From NCBI GenBank assembly GCA_947488435.1, contig CANKZG010000001.1, forward strand, positions 922,308-986,307: a stretch of 64,000 bases of DNA, in the 5' to 3' direction. This document shows, piece after piece, positions 1 to 8,872 of this stretch. Positions within the stretch are counted from its first letter, which is position 1. Every line of letters starts with the position of its first letter. The notes beneath the pieces are model-generated. The model was not told the DNA's origin and ran no database searches. It saw nothing but the letters and a program-made list of their open reading frames with translations. Made by a program: the position numbers and the translations under genes. This DNA is from an uncultured Flavobacteriaceae bacterium. GTDB lineage: Bacteria > Bacteroidota > Bacteroidia > Flavobacteriales > Flavobacteriaceae.

Positions 1-591
1 AAGGACGGATTGATAAACTATATTGCAGCAAACAAATTAGATGCTCCAGTAGTGATTGGTCACAGCTTAGGAGGGACTTTAGGTTTGTGGTTAGGTACCG
101 AAGAACAAAGTTCTTATAAGCGAATTATCGTAGTGGATGCGCTTCCTTCCGCAGGAGCGCTTATGATACCAAATTATAAGAGCGAGAACATAATTTACGA
201 TAGCCCTTATAATAAACAATTGTTGGAAATGAACGCCGAGAAGTTTGCCGCTATGGCCAATCAAACGGCTTCGTTTATGACGCTTACCACAGAAAAAATA
301 CCACAATTGGTGGATTGGATCGTGCATGCTGACCGCGAAACCTATGTTTATGGATATACAGATTTATTAAAACTGGATTTGCGCGAAACGATCGGATCTA
401 TTACGACTCCTGTTACTATTTTAGCGGCTACGCATCCTTATGGATTAGAAACGGCTAAGAAAAACTATACCAAACAATACAAAAACTTAAAATCTTACGA
501 CATTGCATTTGCCGAAGGAGCAGCACACTTTATAATGTATGACAAAAAAGAGTGGTTTTTAGAACAAGTAAAGAAAGCATTGAAAAATTAA
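1..591 (+). CDS. alpha/beta hydrolase, 5'-truncated by the window edge
   Basis: The frame is open from the first base, so the true start lies outside the window. A TTG at base 10 is not a credible start because the alpha/beta-hydrolase core begins upstream of it. The nucleophile elbow GHSLGG holds the presumed catalytic Ser, and a His in the C-terminal GAAHFIMYD motif fits the catalytic base. A clear catalytic Asp is not obvious. No substrate can be named. The stop codon overlaps the ATG of the ECF sigma factor by one base, so the genes are probably translationally coupled. The hydrolase may therefore belong to the same stress-response operon, which is inference. Confidence 0.8.
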   Translation, partial: KDGLINYIAANKLDAPVVIGHSLGGTLGLWLGTEEQSSYKRIIVVDALPSAGALMIPNYKSENIIYDSPYNKQLLEMNAEKFAAMANQTASFMTLTTEKIPQLVDWIVHADRETYVYGYTDLLKLDLRETIGSITTPVTILAATHPYGLETAKKNYTKQYKNLKSYDIAFAEGAAHFIMYDKKEWFLEQVKKALKN

Positions 592-1091
592 TGAATGATC
601 CAAAATTGTTTTTTGATCAAATATATAGGGACAATTACCCTAAAGTATTTCGCCTTTGCCTAGGTTATGTAGGAGGAGATGATATGGCTGCTAAAGAGCT
701 TTCACAGGAGGTTTTCATTAAAGTCTGGGAACACCTAGAACGTTTTCGGAAGGAAGCTCAAATCAGTACATGGATTTACAGAATTACGGTAAACACAAGT
801 TTGATGTATTTACGGAAAGAAAGCAGGAAAAAGGAAATTCCTTTGCAAGAATGGGATCAGGTTGAAGAGGAATCATCTGCTACAGTACGCAAAGAATCTC
901 AAATGAAGCAATTGTATGAATGCATTAATAAGTTACCTGAGACGCACAGAACAATTCTTTTATTAGAATTGGAAGACGTCCCTCAAAAAGAAATCGCTGA
1001 AATTATTGGCATATCCCATTCGGCACTGCGTGTAAGAATACATCGTATAAAAAATGAATTGACTAAATGTGTAAAAAATGACAAATTTTGA
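591..1091 (+). CDS. ECF-type RNA polymerase sigma factor
   Basis: The product is 166 residues, the usual size of a two-domain ECF sigma factor. Region 2 spans about residues 10-80, with ELSQEVFIKVW and a WIYRITVNT segment typical of 2.3-2.4. Region 4 spans about 105-160, with LPETHRTILLL followed by the helix-turn-helix QKEIAEIIGISHSALRVRIHR. I chose the ATG overlapping the hydrolase stop because it gives the expected N-terminus; the frame is open further upstream but only inside the hydrolase gene. It directs polymerase to its own promoters. The next gene starts 14 bases before its stop, the usual layout for a sigma factor and its membrane regulator. Confidence 0.93.
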   Translation: MNDPKLFFDQIYRDNYPKVFRLCLGYVGGDDMAAKELSQEVFIKVWEHLERFRKEAQISTWIYRITVNTSLMYLRKESRKKEIPLQEWDQVEEESSATVRKESQMKQLYECINKLPETHRTILLLELEDVPQKEIAEIIGISHSALRVRIHRIKNELTKCVKNDKF

Positions 1092-1662
1092 AGATTTAAA
1101 AAAAGAGTGGTCGCATCAAGAAGATGTGGAATCACCAAAAAATGGCGCGTCAGTAATTATTAAAAAAGTACTACACATGCGCAATCAACAACAAATATTA
1201 GTAGCCATTTTAGGGTTAACAACAATTATACTGATTGGTTTCTTTTTTTATGTTTTTGCATATACCGAGCGGAACGCTACAATTGGATTGTTTTCGATGA
1301 TTTTAATTTTGGTGGTAAGGATAGGAGCAGAGTTATGGAGTATCCATTATTTAAGAACACTGAACAGTGCGCTTTCCAATAGGATTTATAGCGAAAACAT
1401 TGTTCGTTATTACAAAAAAAGAAGGATCCTTCACTTTGTAATTACGCCTATATTGATTGCGATCTATAGTTTTGGCTTTTTGATGTTGATGCCCTATTTT
1501 AAGGTTGGATTATCCGCTGGATTTTATCTGTATATTCAAATTTCGTCTATTGTAATCCTCCTTGTACTATCTTTTTTTATTGCGAAACAAATCGTTAAGG
1601 AATTGAATATAATAAAGCAACTACAGTTAAAGCTTGAAGATATGAACGAAACTGTTGGGTAA
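1078..1662 (+). CDS. multipass membrane protein, putative anti-sigma factor
   Basis: The product is 194 residues: a charged, probably cytoplasmic N-terminus of about 35 residues, then four predicted transmembrane segments (roughly 40-60, 65-85, 115-140 and 148-168), then a short amphipathic tail. There is no recognisable ZAS zinc motif. Overlap of 14 bases with the ECF sigma gene implies co-expression. By analogy with other ECF operons it may hold the sigma factor at the membrane, but this is inferred from position only. A lipoprotein gene with its own promoter follows, so this is probably the last gene of the unit. Confidence 0.6.
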   Translation: MTNFEDLKKEWSHQEDVESPKNGASVIIKKVLHMRNQQQILVAILGLTTIILIGFFFYVFAYTERNATIGLFSMILILVVRIGAELWSIHYLRTLNSALSNRIYSENIVRYYKKRRILHFVITPILIAIYSFGFLMLMPYFKVGLSAGFYLYIQISSIVILLVLSFFIAKQIVKELNIIKQLQLKLEDMNETVG

Positions 1663-1679
1663 AATTTGTGGAGATTAGG

Positions 1680-1709
1680 TTTGGCATCAATTTTGGTTTT
1701 ATATCTTTA
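1680..1709 (+). promoter_or_regulatory. Bacteroidota-type promoter before the 148-residue lipoprotein gene
   Basis: TTTG at 1680-1683 is followed after 18 bases by TATCTTTA at 1702-1709. This matches the Bacteroidota primary-sigma consensus TTTG-N19-21-TAnnTTTG apart from the last base and slightly short spacing. The ATG is about 20 bases further on. Confidence 0.5.
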
Positions 1710-1729
1710 CTAACATAAAAGTTTTAACT

Positions 1730-2176
1730 ATGAAAACCACTAGATACCTACCCATTGTAATTGTAATGACCCTGCTGAGTTGTGCATCTCAAAAAAAATT
1801 AGTCTCAGATGCACCTTTTGAACTTGGTAGTTTGTCGAGCCAAGGATGGACTGGCGGAACAGCCGAAAGTGGATCTGGGCACACAGTTAAAATGGCAATA
1901 GTAAGTATGCAATCTAAGGAAGTGAGCATGGAACAGCTATATTTTCGTGGAAAAGTATCCGATTTAAAACTGGAAGAAGGAAGTGATGGAACATCTTATC
2001 TTGTTGCTAAGTTCACCAAGAAACAAGAAGTTAAAAGCGAAAAAAAGTATCCTTTTAAGCTAGGCTCAGATGAAGCTGTAATTGCATATTCGTATCAGAA
2101 TAAAACCAAATTTTATAAGATTTCAGGAATCAAAGAAAAGGATCCGATTATTTACAGTAGTCGTCCCCAAAACTAA
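1730..2176 (+). CDS. hypothetical lipoprotein
   Basis: The product is 148 residues with a type II signal peptide; the lipobox ends LLSC at about residue 18, so the mature protein is lipid-anchored. The rest is soluble and beta-rich, with no cysteine motif or known catalytic signature. The central segment (VKMAIVSMQSKEVSMEQLYF, then a charged strand) looks like a small beta-sandwich. I do not recognise the family. It has its own promoter and is not obviously co-transcribed with the sigma factor operon. Its stop is followed by a 63-base gap before the flippase gene. Confidence 0.7.
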   Translation: MKTTRYLPIVIVMTLLSCASQKKLVSDAPFELGSLSSQGWTGGTAESGSGHTVKMAIVSMQSKEVSMEQLYFRGKVSDLKLEEGSDGTSYLVAKFTKKQEVKSEKKYPFKLGSDEAVIAYSYQNKTKFYKISGIKEKDPIIYSSRPQN

Positions 2177-2239
2177 ATTGTAAAGTTCTTTGTATTCAGG
2201 GGGCAAAAAAGCTACTTTTAAGCTTTAATACCAAACCAG

Positions 2240-3703
2240 TTGAATCCACTTAAAAAACTCTTTAAGCAAACCTTTGTTTATGGTTTGGCCACAGTTTTAC
2301 CCCGGATAATATCGGTGTTATTATTACCGCTTTACACCACTATCTTCCAGGAAGCCTCCGGCTATGGTGAGTATATAAATATTTATTCATGGATTGCCAT
2401 ATTTAATGTCTTTTTAGCATATGGCATGGAGACTACTTTTTTTAGATTTTTTCACAAGACTGAGGACAAGAAAAGCGTAGTTTCAACGGCTATAATAAGC
2501 CTACTTATTTCCTCTTTGTTGTTTCTTGTAATTGGGGTTTCAGCCAAAGATTTTGTTGCGGAAATTACAAATATCAAGGCAAGTTATATTAAATACACTT
2601 CTTATATTTTAGTATTAGATGCTTTGGTTATTATACCGTTTGCGCTACTACGAGCACAGGAAAAACCACTTAAATATGCAGTATTAAAGGTGATTAACGT
2701 TGTCATTAACCTAGGGTTTAATATCTTCTTTTTATTGCTTTTACCGAAAGTAGCCGCAGAAAATACCGAAGGGTTTTTTAACAGAATTTACACCCCAAAT
2801 ACGGAGATTACCTATATATTTATTTCCAATATTATTGCAAGCGCAGTAACATTACTAATGCTCGCACCTTCTTATTTAAAAATCTCATACACCTTCAACA
2901 TTAAGTTATGGAAACAGATGCTTCGTTATGCAACGCCAATTATGATTGCTGGATTGGCATTTACAATTAATGAAGTTTTTGATAAAATTCTATTAACCGC
3001 ATTACTTCCTGATGATGTTGCGGCTAGTGAAGTTGGAAAATATGGTGCTTGTTACAAATTGGCCTTATTTATGACCTTATTTGGCACCGCTTTTAGAATG
3101 GGAGTGGAACCTTTTTTCTTTAGTCATTCGAATGCGAAAAACCCTCAGAAAACATATGCCATGATTACCAATTACTTTGTAATCTTTGGAAGTGTTATTT
3201 TACTCGGAGTGATTGTTTTTATTGATTTGTTGAAACCACTGCTTATACGTAACCCAGAATTGTGGGATGCGATTACAATAGTACCCATTATTTTGTTGGC
3301 CAGTTTTTGTTTAGGAATATACCATAATCTTTCAGTTTGGTATAAGGTCACCGATAGAACAAAATATGGGGCGTATATTTCATCAATAGGAGCCGTACTT
3401 ACATTATTGATTAACTTTCTTTTTATTCCTGTAATAGGTTATTTTGCATCAGCAATTGCAACGCTAGTTGCCTATGGTACAATGATGCTACTTTCTTTTT
3501 ATTTGGGCAGAAAATACTACCCTGTACCGTATAATTTAAGGAAGATCGTGTTTTATTTATCACTATCAATTGTTTTTTCAACGATCTCCTTCTATTTGTT
3601 TAATAGAAACCTGTTCGTAGGAAGCACTCTATTTTTGTTATTTTTGGCTTTAGTTTTTAAAATGGAAAAGGAGAAATTAAAAAGTATTTTTAAAAGAACA
3701 TAA
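2240..3703 (+). CDS. polysaccharide biosynthesis flippase (MOP superfamily, Wzx-like)
   Basis: The product is 487 residues with about 14 hydrophobic segments, the size and layout of MOP/Wzx lipid-linked oligosaccharide flippases. The N-terminal amphipathic helix followed by FVYGLATVLPRI is characteristic of the Bacteroidota members. The start is TTG; no ATG in frame lies close upstream and the next internal Met would lose the first helix. It probably moves a lipid-linked sugar unit across the inner membrane. It opens a run of envelope genes with dut, a sugar nucleotidyltransferase and an EnvC-like protein, an order I recall as common in flavobacteria. Confidence 0.88.
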   Translation: MNPLKKLFKQTFVYGLATVLPRIISVLLLPLYTTIFQEASGYGEYINIYSWIAIFNVFLAYGMETTFFRFFHKTEDKKSVVSTAIISLLISSLLFLVIGVSAKDFVAEITNIKASYIKYTSYILVLDALVIIPFALLRAQEKPLKYAVLKVINVVINLGFNIFFLLLLPKVAAENTEGFFNRIYTPNTEITYIFISNIIASAVTLLMLAPSYLKISYTFNIKLWKQMLRYATPIMIAGLAFTINEVFDKILLTALLPDDVAASEVGKYGACYKLALFMTLFGTAFRMGVEPFFFSHSNAKNPQKTYAMITNYFVIFGSVILLGVIVFIDLLKPLLIRNPELWDAITIVPIILLASFCLGIYHNLSVWYKVTDRTKYGAYISSIGAVLTLLINFLFIPVIGYFASAIATLVAYGTMMLLSFYLGRKYYPVPYNLRKIVFYLSLSIVFSTISFYLFNRNLFVGSTLFLLFLALVFKMEKEKLKSIFKRT

Positions 3704-3749
3704 TTGTTTTAAGAGAGCTATTAATAGTAAAAAATAAGAATCAAAGCAA

Positions 3750-4184
3750 ATGAATATTAAAATTGTAAACAATAGCGACCACCCTGTTCCACATTACGAA
3801 ACAGCAGCCTCGGCTGGGATGGATCTCAGAGCAAATATTACGGCACCCATTACTTTGAAACCATTAGAACGAATAATTGTTAAAACTGGACTTTTTATTG
3901 AACTTCCCATAGGGTATGAAGCTCAAGTACGACCTCGAAGTGGCTTAGCCGCAAAAAAAGGAATTACCGTATTAAATGCTCCTGGAACGGTAGATGCAGA
4001 CTATAGAGGAGAAATTGGCGTTATTTTAGTAAACCTATCGAATAATGATTTTGTTATAACAAATGGAGAACGCATTGCACAATTAATTATTGCTAAACAT
4101 GAAAGAGCGGAGTGGGTGGAAGTTAACGAGCTTTCCGAAACCTCAAGAGGCGCAGGTGGTTTTGGCAGTACTGGAACAAAATAA
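3750..4184 (+). CDS. dut: dUTP diphosphatase
   Basis: The product is 144 residues, normal for the trimeric dUTPases. It hydrolyses dUTP to dUMP and pyrophosphate, keeping uracil out of DNA and supplying dUMP for thymidylate synthesis. The five family motifs are visible: AGMDLRA (motif 1), [11 protein letters not shown] (motif 2), [15 protein letters not shown] (motif 3, with the catalytic Asp), GERIAQLII (motif 4) and the C-terminal [11 protein letters not shown]-loop-like motif 5. It is cytoplasmic. The gene lies 46 bases after the flippase and 114 bases before the nucleotidyltransferase. Confidence 0.97.
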   Translation: MNIKIVNNSDHPVPHYETAASAGMDLRANITAPITLKPLERIIVKTGLFIELPIGYEAQVRPRSGLAAKKGITVLNAPGTVDADYRGEIGVILVNLSNNDFVITNGERIAQLIIAKHERAEWVEVNELSETSRGAGGFGSTGTK

Positions 4185-4236
4185 ATCATATAAAGTATTA
4201 TATTTTATAGAATCATTAATATAAAAAGGGGGATAA

Positions 4237-4255
4237 AAATGCGTACTTCGCATTT
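4237..4255 (+). other. short stem-loop before the nucleotidyltransferase gene
   Basis: AAATGCG pairs with CGCATTT around a 5-base loop, 44 bases before the preferred ATG. There is no U-tract, so it is not an intrinsic terminator. The stem contains an in-frame ATG that could be taken for the gene start; its location in a hairpin argues against that start. Confidence 0.4.
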
Positions 4256-4298
4256 GAGGCCCACAAATAAAAAACAAGAGCATAAACACACGCAACCA

Positions 4299-5315
4299 AT
4301 GAAAATAATAGTACCTATGGCAGGAAGGGGGTCCCGATTACGTCCTCATACATTAACAGTCCCTAAACCGTTAATACCGGTGGCTGGAAAACCTATTGTG
4401 CATCGTCTGGTTACTGATATAGCCAAAGTATTGAAGGAAGATATTGAAGAAGTGGCCTTTATTTTGGGCAACCCTGCTTTCTTTGGTAACGATATTGTTG
4501 AGAGTCTCGAGAATCTAGCAAAAGAACTAGGCGCAAAAGCATCTATTTATAGACAAGATCAACCTTTGGGAACAGGGCATGCGATAATGTGTGCTAAAGA
4601 TTCCCTTAGCGGACCAGCGGTAGTTGCCTATGCAGATACTCTAATTCGAGCAGATTTTGATTTGGACACCAGTGCAGATAGTGTTATTTGGGTAAAACAA
4701 GTTTCGCAACCTGAAGCGTATGGAGTTGTAAAGCTCAACGAATCTCAAGAAATCATAGAACTGGTGGAGAAGCCGAAAGACTTTATCTCAGATCTTGCCG
4801 TAATTGGAATATATTATTTTAAAGATATTGCAGTTTTAAAAAACGAATTGCAATATGTTCTAGATGCTAACATCCAAAATGGAGGAGAGTACCAAATTAA
4901 TGATGGAATTAAACGAATGATGGAAAAAGGCATGAAATTTGTTCCTGGTAAGGTAACAGAATGGATGGATTGTGGCAATAAAAATGTTACTGTAGAAACC
5001 AATATGCGAATGTTAGGATTTCTAGATCAAGATGGCGAAAAACTAGTCGCATCTAATGCTAAACTAGCAAATGCCAATATTATTGAACCTTGTTTCATTG
5101 GAAACAATGTCATCCTAGAGAATAGCACAGTAGGACCGTATGTATCTATCGGCGATAACACGAAAATTACAAATTCAACAATTAAAAATAGTCTAATACA
5201 AAATCACAATACCATCTCCAATGCAAATTTGGACAATGCCATGATTGGAAATCACGTGATTTTTGATGGAGATTTTGAAACCATTAGTATTGGAGATTAT
5301 TCGGTAATGCAATAG
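4299..5315 (+). CDS. sugar-phosphate nucleotidyltransferase with left-handed beta-helix tail
   Basis: The product is 338 residues from the chosen ATG. The N-terminal Rossmann-like domain (about 1-240) carries the pyrophosphorylase signature GRGSRLRPHTLTVPKPL and a sugar-binding VEKP motif. The C-terminal part (about 255-338) has hexapeptide-type repeats such as CFIGNNVILENSTVGPYVSI. It joins an NTP to a sugar-1-phosphate; RmlA/GlmU-like proteins have this architecture, but the exact sugar cannot be read. An upstream ATG in the same frame adds 20 charged, low-complexity residues before the conserved MKIIVPMAGRGSR, so I rejected it. Confidence 0.9.
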   Translation: MKIIVPMAGRGSRLRPHTLTVPKPLIPVAGKPIVHRLVTDIAKVLKEDIEEVAFILGNPAFFGNDIVESLENLAKELGAKASIYRQDQPLGTGHAIMCAKDSLSGPAVVAYADTLIRADFDLDTSADSVIWVKQVSQPEAYGVVKLNESQEIIELVEKPKDFISDLAVIGIYYFKDIAVLKNELQYVLDANIQNGGEYQINDGIKRMMEKGMKFVPGKVTEWMDCGNKNVTVETNMRMLGFLDQDGEKLVASNAKLANANIIEPCFIGNNVILENSTVGPYVSIGDNTKITNSTIKNSLIQNHNTISNANLDNAMIGNHVIFDGDFETISIGDYSVMQ

Positions 5316-5351
5316 TGTTTACTAAAGTTTCAGTAAGAGCTCAACGAACAA

Positions 5352-6269
5352 ATGAAAAAGCATCTAATATTCCTTCTAATCAACAGTATTTTATACTGTC
5401 TGCCTTGTAATGCGCAAGAGGTTGAACCGAGCGCGGAGGTTTTTTTAGAAGAATACTCAGATGAATTTCAAGAAAACTTCTTTGAGGCTTTAAAACAAAG
5501 AGGTATTGAGAATTACGATAAGGCGATTAACCTGCTACTTATATGCAAACAAATAGATCCAAAGAATAGTGTAGTAGATCATGAATTAGCTAAAGCGTAT
5601 TTGGAGACGAAACAATATGATGCTGCGCAACAATATGCAATCGAAACCGTAAATACAGCACCAACAAATAAATGGTATTTAGCTACTTTAGTTTCAATTT
5701 TAGAAAAGCAAGGAAATACAATTGAAGCCATTAAAACAGGCATACCTTATGACAATATTAGACTAAGAGAGAATCTAGCAACCCTTTATTACGAGCAGCG
5801 CAAATATGAAAAAGCATTAAATATACTAAAAGGTATAAAAAATAGTGCAATTACCACTATTTTAATGACAAAGATTCAGGACTCTTTACGAGAACAACTT
5901 TTAATAACAACAGCTAAAAACAGCAATTTAGCGGTGAAGCTAGCAAAGGAGAGTCCGACAATCACCTATAAAAAGAACATCGCTTCGTTGATTGCTGACA
6001 AAAATTATATAGCCTTAGAAAAGCTAGCTGCAGAGGCCTTAGAAGAATTCCCGTTACAACCTTATTTTTATTATGCAAGTGGTCTGGCGTTAAACAACAA
6101 TGGGAAACATGAAGCTGCAATAGAAATTTTGGAAGAGAGCATAGACTACCTTTTGGATGATGATAATTTAGCGAACAAAATATATAAAGAATTGGCTAAT
6201 GCCTATAACGCCACTCAGAATTCGGGGAAAGCAAATATGTACCTTAGTAAAGTAAAATCAGGTTCCTAG
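5352..6269 (+). CDS. exported tetratricopeptide-repeat protein
   Basis: The product is 305 residues with an N-terminal signal peptide ending near CNAQ (residues 1-21). The mature part is almost entirely helical, with TPR-like pairs beginning at about residues 45 and 80 and again at 225-300 (YYASGLALNNNGKHEAAIEI). TPRs bind partner proteins; no enzyme motif is present. It lies 36 bases after the nucleotidyltransferase and 4 bases before the DUF4292 gene, so it is probably in one operon with the envelope genes on either side and acts in the periplasm or at the outer membrane. Confidence 0.82.
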   Translation: MKKHLIFLLINSILYCLPCNAQEVEPSAEVFLEEYSDEFQENFFEALKQRGIENYDKAINLLLICKQIDPKNSVVDHELAKAYLETKQYDAAQQYAIETVNTAPTNKWYLATLVSILEKQGNTIEAIKTGIPYDNIRLRENLATLYYEQRKYEKALNILKGIKNSAITTILMTKIQDSLREQLLITTAKNSNLAVKLAKESPTITYKKNIASLIADKNYIALEKLAAEALEEFPLQPYFYYASGLALNNNGKHEAAIEILEESIDYLLDDDNLANKIYKELANAYNATQNSGKANMYLSKVKSGS

Positions 6270-6273
6270 CAGT

Positions 6274-7056
6274 ATGAAGAATAGTCTCAGAAAAAGTAAA
6301 ATATGGGTTGGTTTAATGATCCTAAGCTTGGTGCTTTTTTCGTGTAAGTCAACTCAAATTGTTACCGAAGGGAAAGTAAATAACAAACTTTCCTCGAAAA
6401 CGATTGTACAAAATCATTATGCTAATACATTAGACTTTAAGACCTTAAGAGGAAGAATGAAGATCGATTATGATGATGGAATAAATGCTCAGAGTTTCAG
6501 TGTAAGTCTGCGTATGGAAAAGGACAATGCGATATGGATAAGCGCACCCTTAGGATTAGTAAAAGCCTATATTACCCCGCAGAGGGTTACATTTTACAAC
6601 AAATTACAGAATGAATATTTTGACGGAGATTTTTCTTATTTAAGTAATTTGTTGGGTACTGAAGTTGATTTCGAAAAGGTACAAAACGTGCTTCTAGGGC
6701 AGGCGATTTTTAATCTCCAAGAGCAGCGATATTCGGTTGCTGTGCGAGAAGACAATTACCAGTTAAAACCTAAAAGTTCGCAGGCTCTATTTAAAACTTT
6801 ATTTGAAATTGAGCCTAAAAACTTCAAAATGGCTTCACAACAAATCTCACAACCAGAAAAAGATCGAATTTTAGATATTATGTATTTAAATTATCAGGAA
6901 ATAGAAGGTAATGTCCTGCCTAATAAAATTTTTATCGAAGCTAAAGCAGAAGAAAACACCAATAAAATAGATGTTTCATATAGGAATATTGAATTTAATA
7001 AGCCGCTTAATTTCCCTTATAAGATCCCGAAAGGATATAAAGAAATTGTTTTATAA
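6274..7056 (+). CDS. DUF4292 family lipoprotein
   Basis: The product is 260 residues with a lipoprotein signal peptide (lipobox around LVLFSC, Cys at about 24). The mature part looks like the DUF4292 family of Bacteroidota: a LolA/LolB-like half-barrel with FKTLRGRMKIDYDDG near residue 52 and IWISAPLGLVKAYITP near 90. A role in lipoprotein or envelope transport is suggested by the fold only; no direct function is known to me. It is tightly placed between the TPR gene (4-base gap) and the EnvC-like gene (3-base gap), so the three are probably one transcript. Confidence 0.85.
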   Translation: MKNSLRKSKIWVGLMILSLVLFSCKSTQIVTEGKVNNKLSSKTIVQNHYANTLDFKTLRGRMKIDYDDGINAQSFSVSLRMEKDNAIWISAPLGLVKAYITPQRVTFYNKLQNEYFDGDFSYLSNLLGTEVDFEKVQNVLLGQAIFNLQEQRYSVAVREDNYQLKPKSSQALFKTLFEIEPKNFKMASQQISQPEKDRILDIMYLNYQEIEGNVLPNKIFIEAKAEENTNKIDVSYRNIEFNKPLNFPYKIPKGYKEIVL

Positions 7057-7059
7057 TTA

Positions 7060-8286
7060 ATGCACTATAAAGCCGCACATAGTATTTTTTTAATTTTAAT
7101 ATTAAATCTATTTTATAGTGGAATTGCCTATGGTCAAACTAGTGAGCAGAAAGCTCTAGAGGTAAAGAGGGCACGTTTACAAAACGAAATAAAGGAGATT
7201 AATAGGTTGCTTTTTGCCGAAAAGAAGGAGAAAGGCAATGTGTTAGACCAAATGGAAAATTTGGATCAAAAGATCAACGTACGCCAGCAACTTATTCGCG
7301 TAACCAATCAACAATCCAATTTATTAAACAGACAAATCAATACTAACATAAGAAGCATTACCAAGTTACGAGAAAACATTAAAGAATTGAAGCTGGAGTA
7401 TGCTGCAATGATTCAAAAATCATATCAAAACAAATCCCAGCAAAGTCGTTTGATGTTTTTATTATCTTCTGATAATTTCTTCCAAGTTTATAAGCGTTTT
7501 CAATATATGAAACAGTATACTGCTTACCGAAAAGAACAAGGAGAACAATTGGTAAAGAAAACAGAAGAGCTTTCACAATTGAATATTGATTTAAGTAATC
7601 AACGAAAGGTTAAAGATCAACTTTTAGCAGAAAATGTGGCTGCAAAAGAACAACTTAAGAATGAGCTTAAGACGCAGCAGCAGTTGCTGGGAACTATTAA
7701 AAACAATGAAAATAAATTTGTAGCGGCGATACAAAAAAAGAAAGCTGAAACACGTAAAATTGACAGGCAAATTGAACGCTTGATTCGCAGTGCAATTGCA
7801 GCCTCAAACAAAAGCACTGGAAGTAAAAGTAGCAGTAAGTTTGTGCTTACCCCAGAGGCTAAAGTTGTTGCGGACAACTTTTCTGCCAACAAAGGGCGGC
7901 TAATATGGCCAGTAGAGAAGGGAATTAAAAGTAGAGGATTTGGCATCTATAGTGATGCTGTGTACCCCGGAATAAAACACGTAAATAATGGGGTTATTAT
8001 AGCTACAGATGTGGGTGCAACTGCCCGTGCAATTTTTGAGGGAGAGGTTATTGCGATTTTATCGGTGCCCGGAGGAAATAAAGGGGTGCAGATAAAACAT
8101 GGAAATTATATAAGCACCTATTATAACCTCTCTAGACTTTATGTAAAAAAAGGAGATCAGGTAGGAGTTAAAGAACAGTTAGGCGAAATATATACCAATC
8201 GGTCTAATGGCCAAACGCAACTGAAGTTCTACTTATATCGCGATACTGCCAAACTCAATCCAGAAGATTGGATTTATCAACTTTGA
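7060..8286 (+). CDS. EnvC-like murein hydrolase activator (degenerate LytM/M23)
   Basis: The product is 408 residues. A signal peptide (to about residue 25) is followed by a long coiled coil (about 27-245), a basic Ser-rich linker and a C-terminal LytM/M23-type domain (about 275-408). Active LytM enzymes need an H-x3-D and an HxH motif. Here the first motif reads KHVNNGV (Asp replaced) and the second YYNLSRL in place of YAHL. That loss is the hallmark of EnvC/NlpD-type proteins, which activate amidases during septum splitting rather than cutting peptidoglycan. It ends 10 bases inside the convergent thioesterase gene. Confidence 0.9.
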   Translation: MHYKAAHSIFLILILNLFYSGIAYGQTSEQKALEVKRARLQNEIKEINRLLFAEKKEKGNVLDQMENLDQKINVRQQLIRVTNQQSNLLNRQINTNIRSITKLRENIKELKLEYAAMIQKSYQNKSQQSRLMFLLSSDNFFQVYKRFQYMKQYTAYRKEQGEQLVKKTEELSQLNIDLSNQRKVKDQLLAENVAAKEQLKNELKTQQQLLGTIKNNENKFVAAIQKKKAETRKIDRQIERLIRSAIAASNKSTGSKSSSKFVLTPEAKVVADNFSANKGRLIWPVEKGIKSRGFGIYSDAVYPGIKHVNNGVIIATDVGATARAIFEGEVIAILSVPGGNKGVQIKHGNYISTYYNLSRLYVKKGDQVGVKEQLGEIYTNRSNGQTQLKFYLYRDTAKLNPEDWIYQL

Positions 8287-8798
8287 GGTTTTGTAAACAG
8301 TGCTCTAAGCTCCGTAGCTTCTAAAGGATCCATTTTTCCAGCCAATACCAAACTCAATTGTTTTCTCCGCAATGCACCATCAAAGCGCTCTTTTTCAAGA
8401 TCTGTTTCCGGCGTAAGTTCTGGAACTACCGTGGGTTTTCCTGTATCATCCACGGCAACAAATGTATATATCGCTTCATTTGCTTTCGTACATTCTCCAC
8501 TAAATCGATCTTCCATCCAAACGTCAATATAAACTTCCATTGAGGTTTTAAACGCTCGAGAAACAGAAGCGTCTACGGTAACAACACTTCCTAATGGTAC
8601 TGATCTATTAAAAGCAACATGATTAACCGAAGCTGTTACGGTAATACGCCGGCTATGTCGTCTTGCGGCGATACTTGCCGCCCGATCCATGCGTGCCAAT
8701 AGCTCTCCGCCAAATAAATTGTTAAGCGGATTAGTTTCACTAGGTAAAACCATATCCGTCATAATTGTTCTCGATTCACTAGGGGTTTTTGAGCGCAT
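8277..8798 (-). CDS. acyl-CoA thioesterase, hotdog fold
   Basis: The product is 173 residues. NPLNNLFGGELLARMDRAAS is the hotdog helix of the YciA/ACOT-type thioesterases with the usual Asn and Asp; VNHVAFNRSVPLGSVV is the matching strand region. It hydrolyses acyl-CoA esters to free acid and CoA in the cytoplasm; chain length cannot be read. I chose the ATG at MRSKTPSES. A TTG six codons upstream overlaps the promoter -7 box and so should not be in the transcript. The 3' end overlaps the convergent EnvC-like gene by 10 bases. Confidence 0.92.
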   Translation of the reverse strand: MRSKTPSESRTIMTDMVLPSETNPLNNLFGGELLARMDRAASIAARRHSRRITVTASVNHVAFNRSVPLGSVVTVDASVSRAFKTSMEVYIDVWMEDRFSGECTKANEAIYTFVAVDDTGKPTVVPELTPETDLEKERFDGALRRKQLSLVLAGKMDPLEATELRALFTKPQS

Positions 8799-8813
8799 GC
8801 TTATTTTTTTTGG

Positions 8814-8821
8814 CAAAGATA
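8814..8821 (-). promoter_or_regulatory. -7 box (TATCTTTG) of the thioesterase gene
   Basis: Read on the minus strand this is TATCTTTG, a full match to TAnnTTTG, with its 3' end 15 bases before the preferred ATG. No clear TTG -33 element is seen at the right spacing. It decides the start codon: the upstream TTG lies within the box. Confidence 0.45.
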
Positions 8822-8872
8822 CGTCCTAAATTGAATTCTTTGTTGAATTAAAAAGTAGAAAAATAAAGAGAG

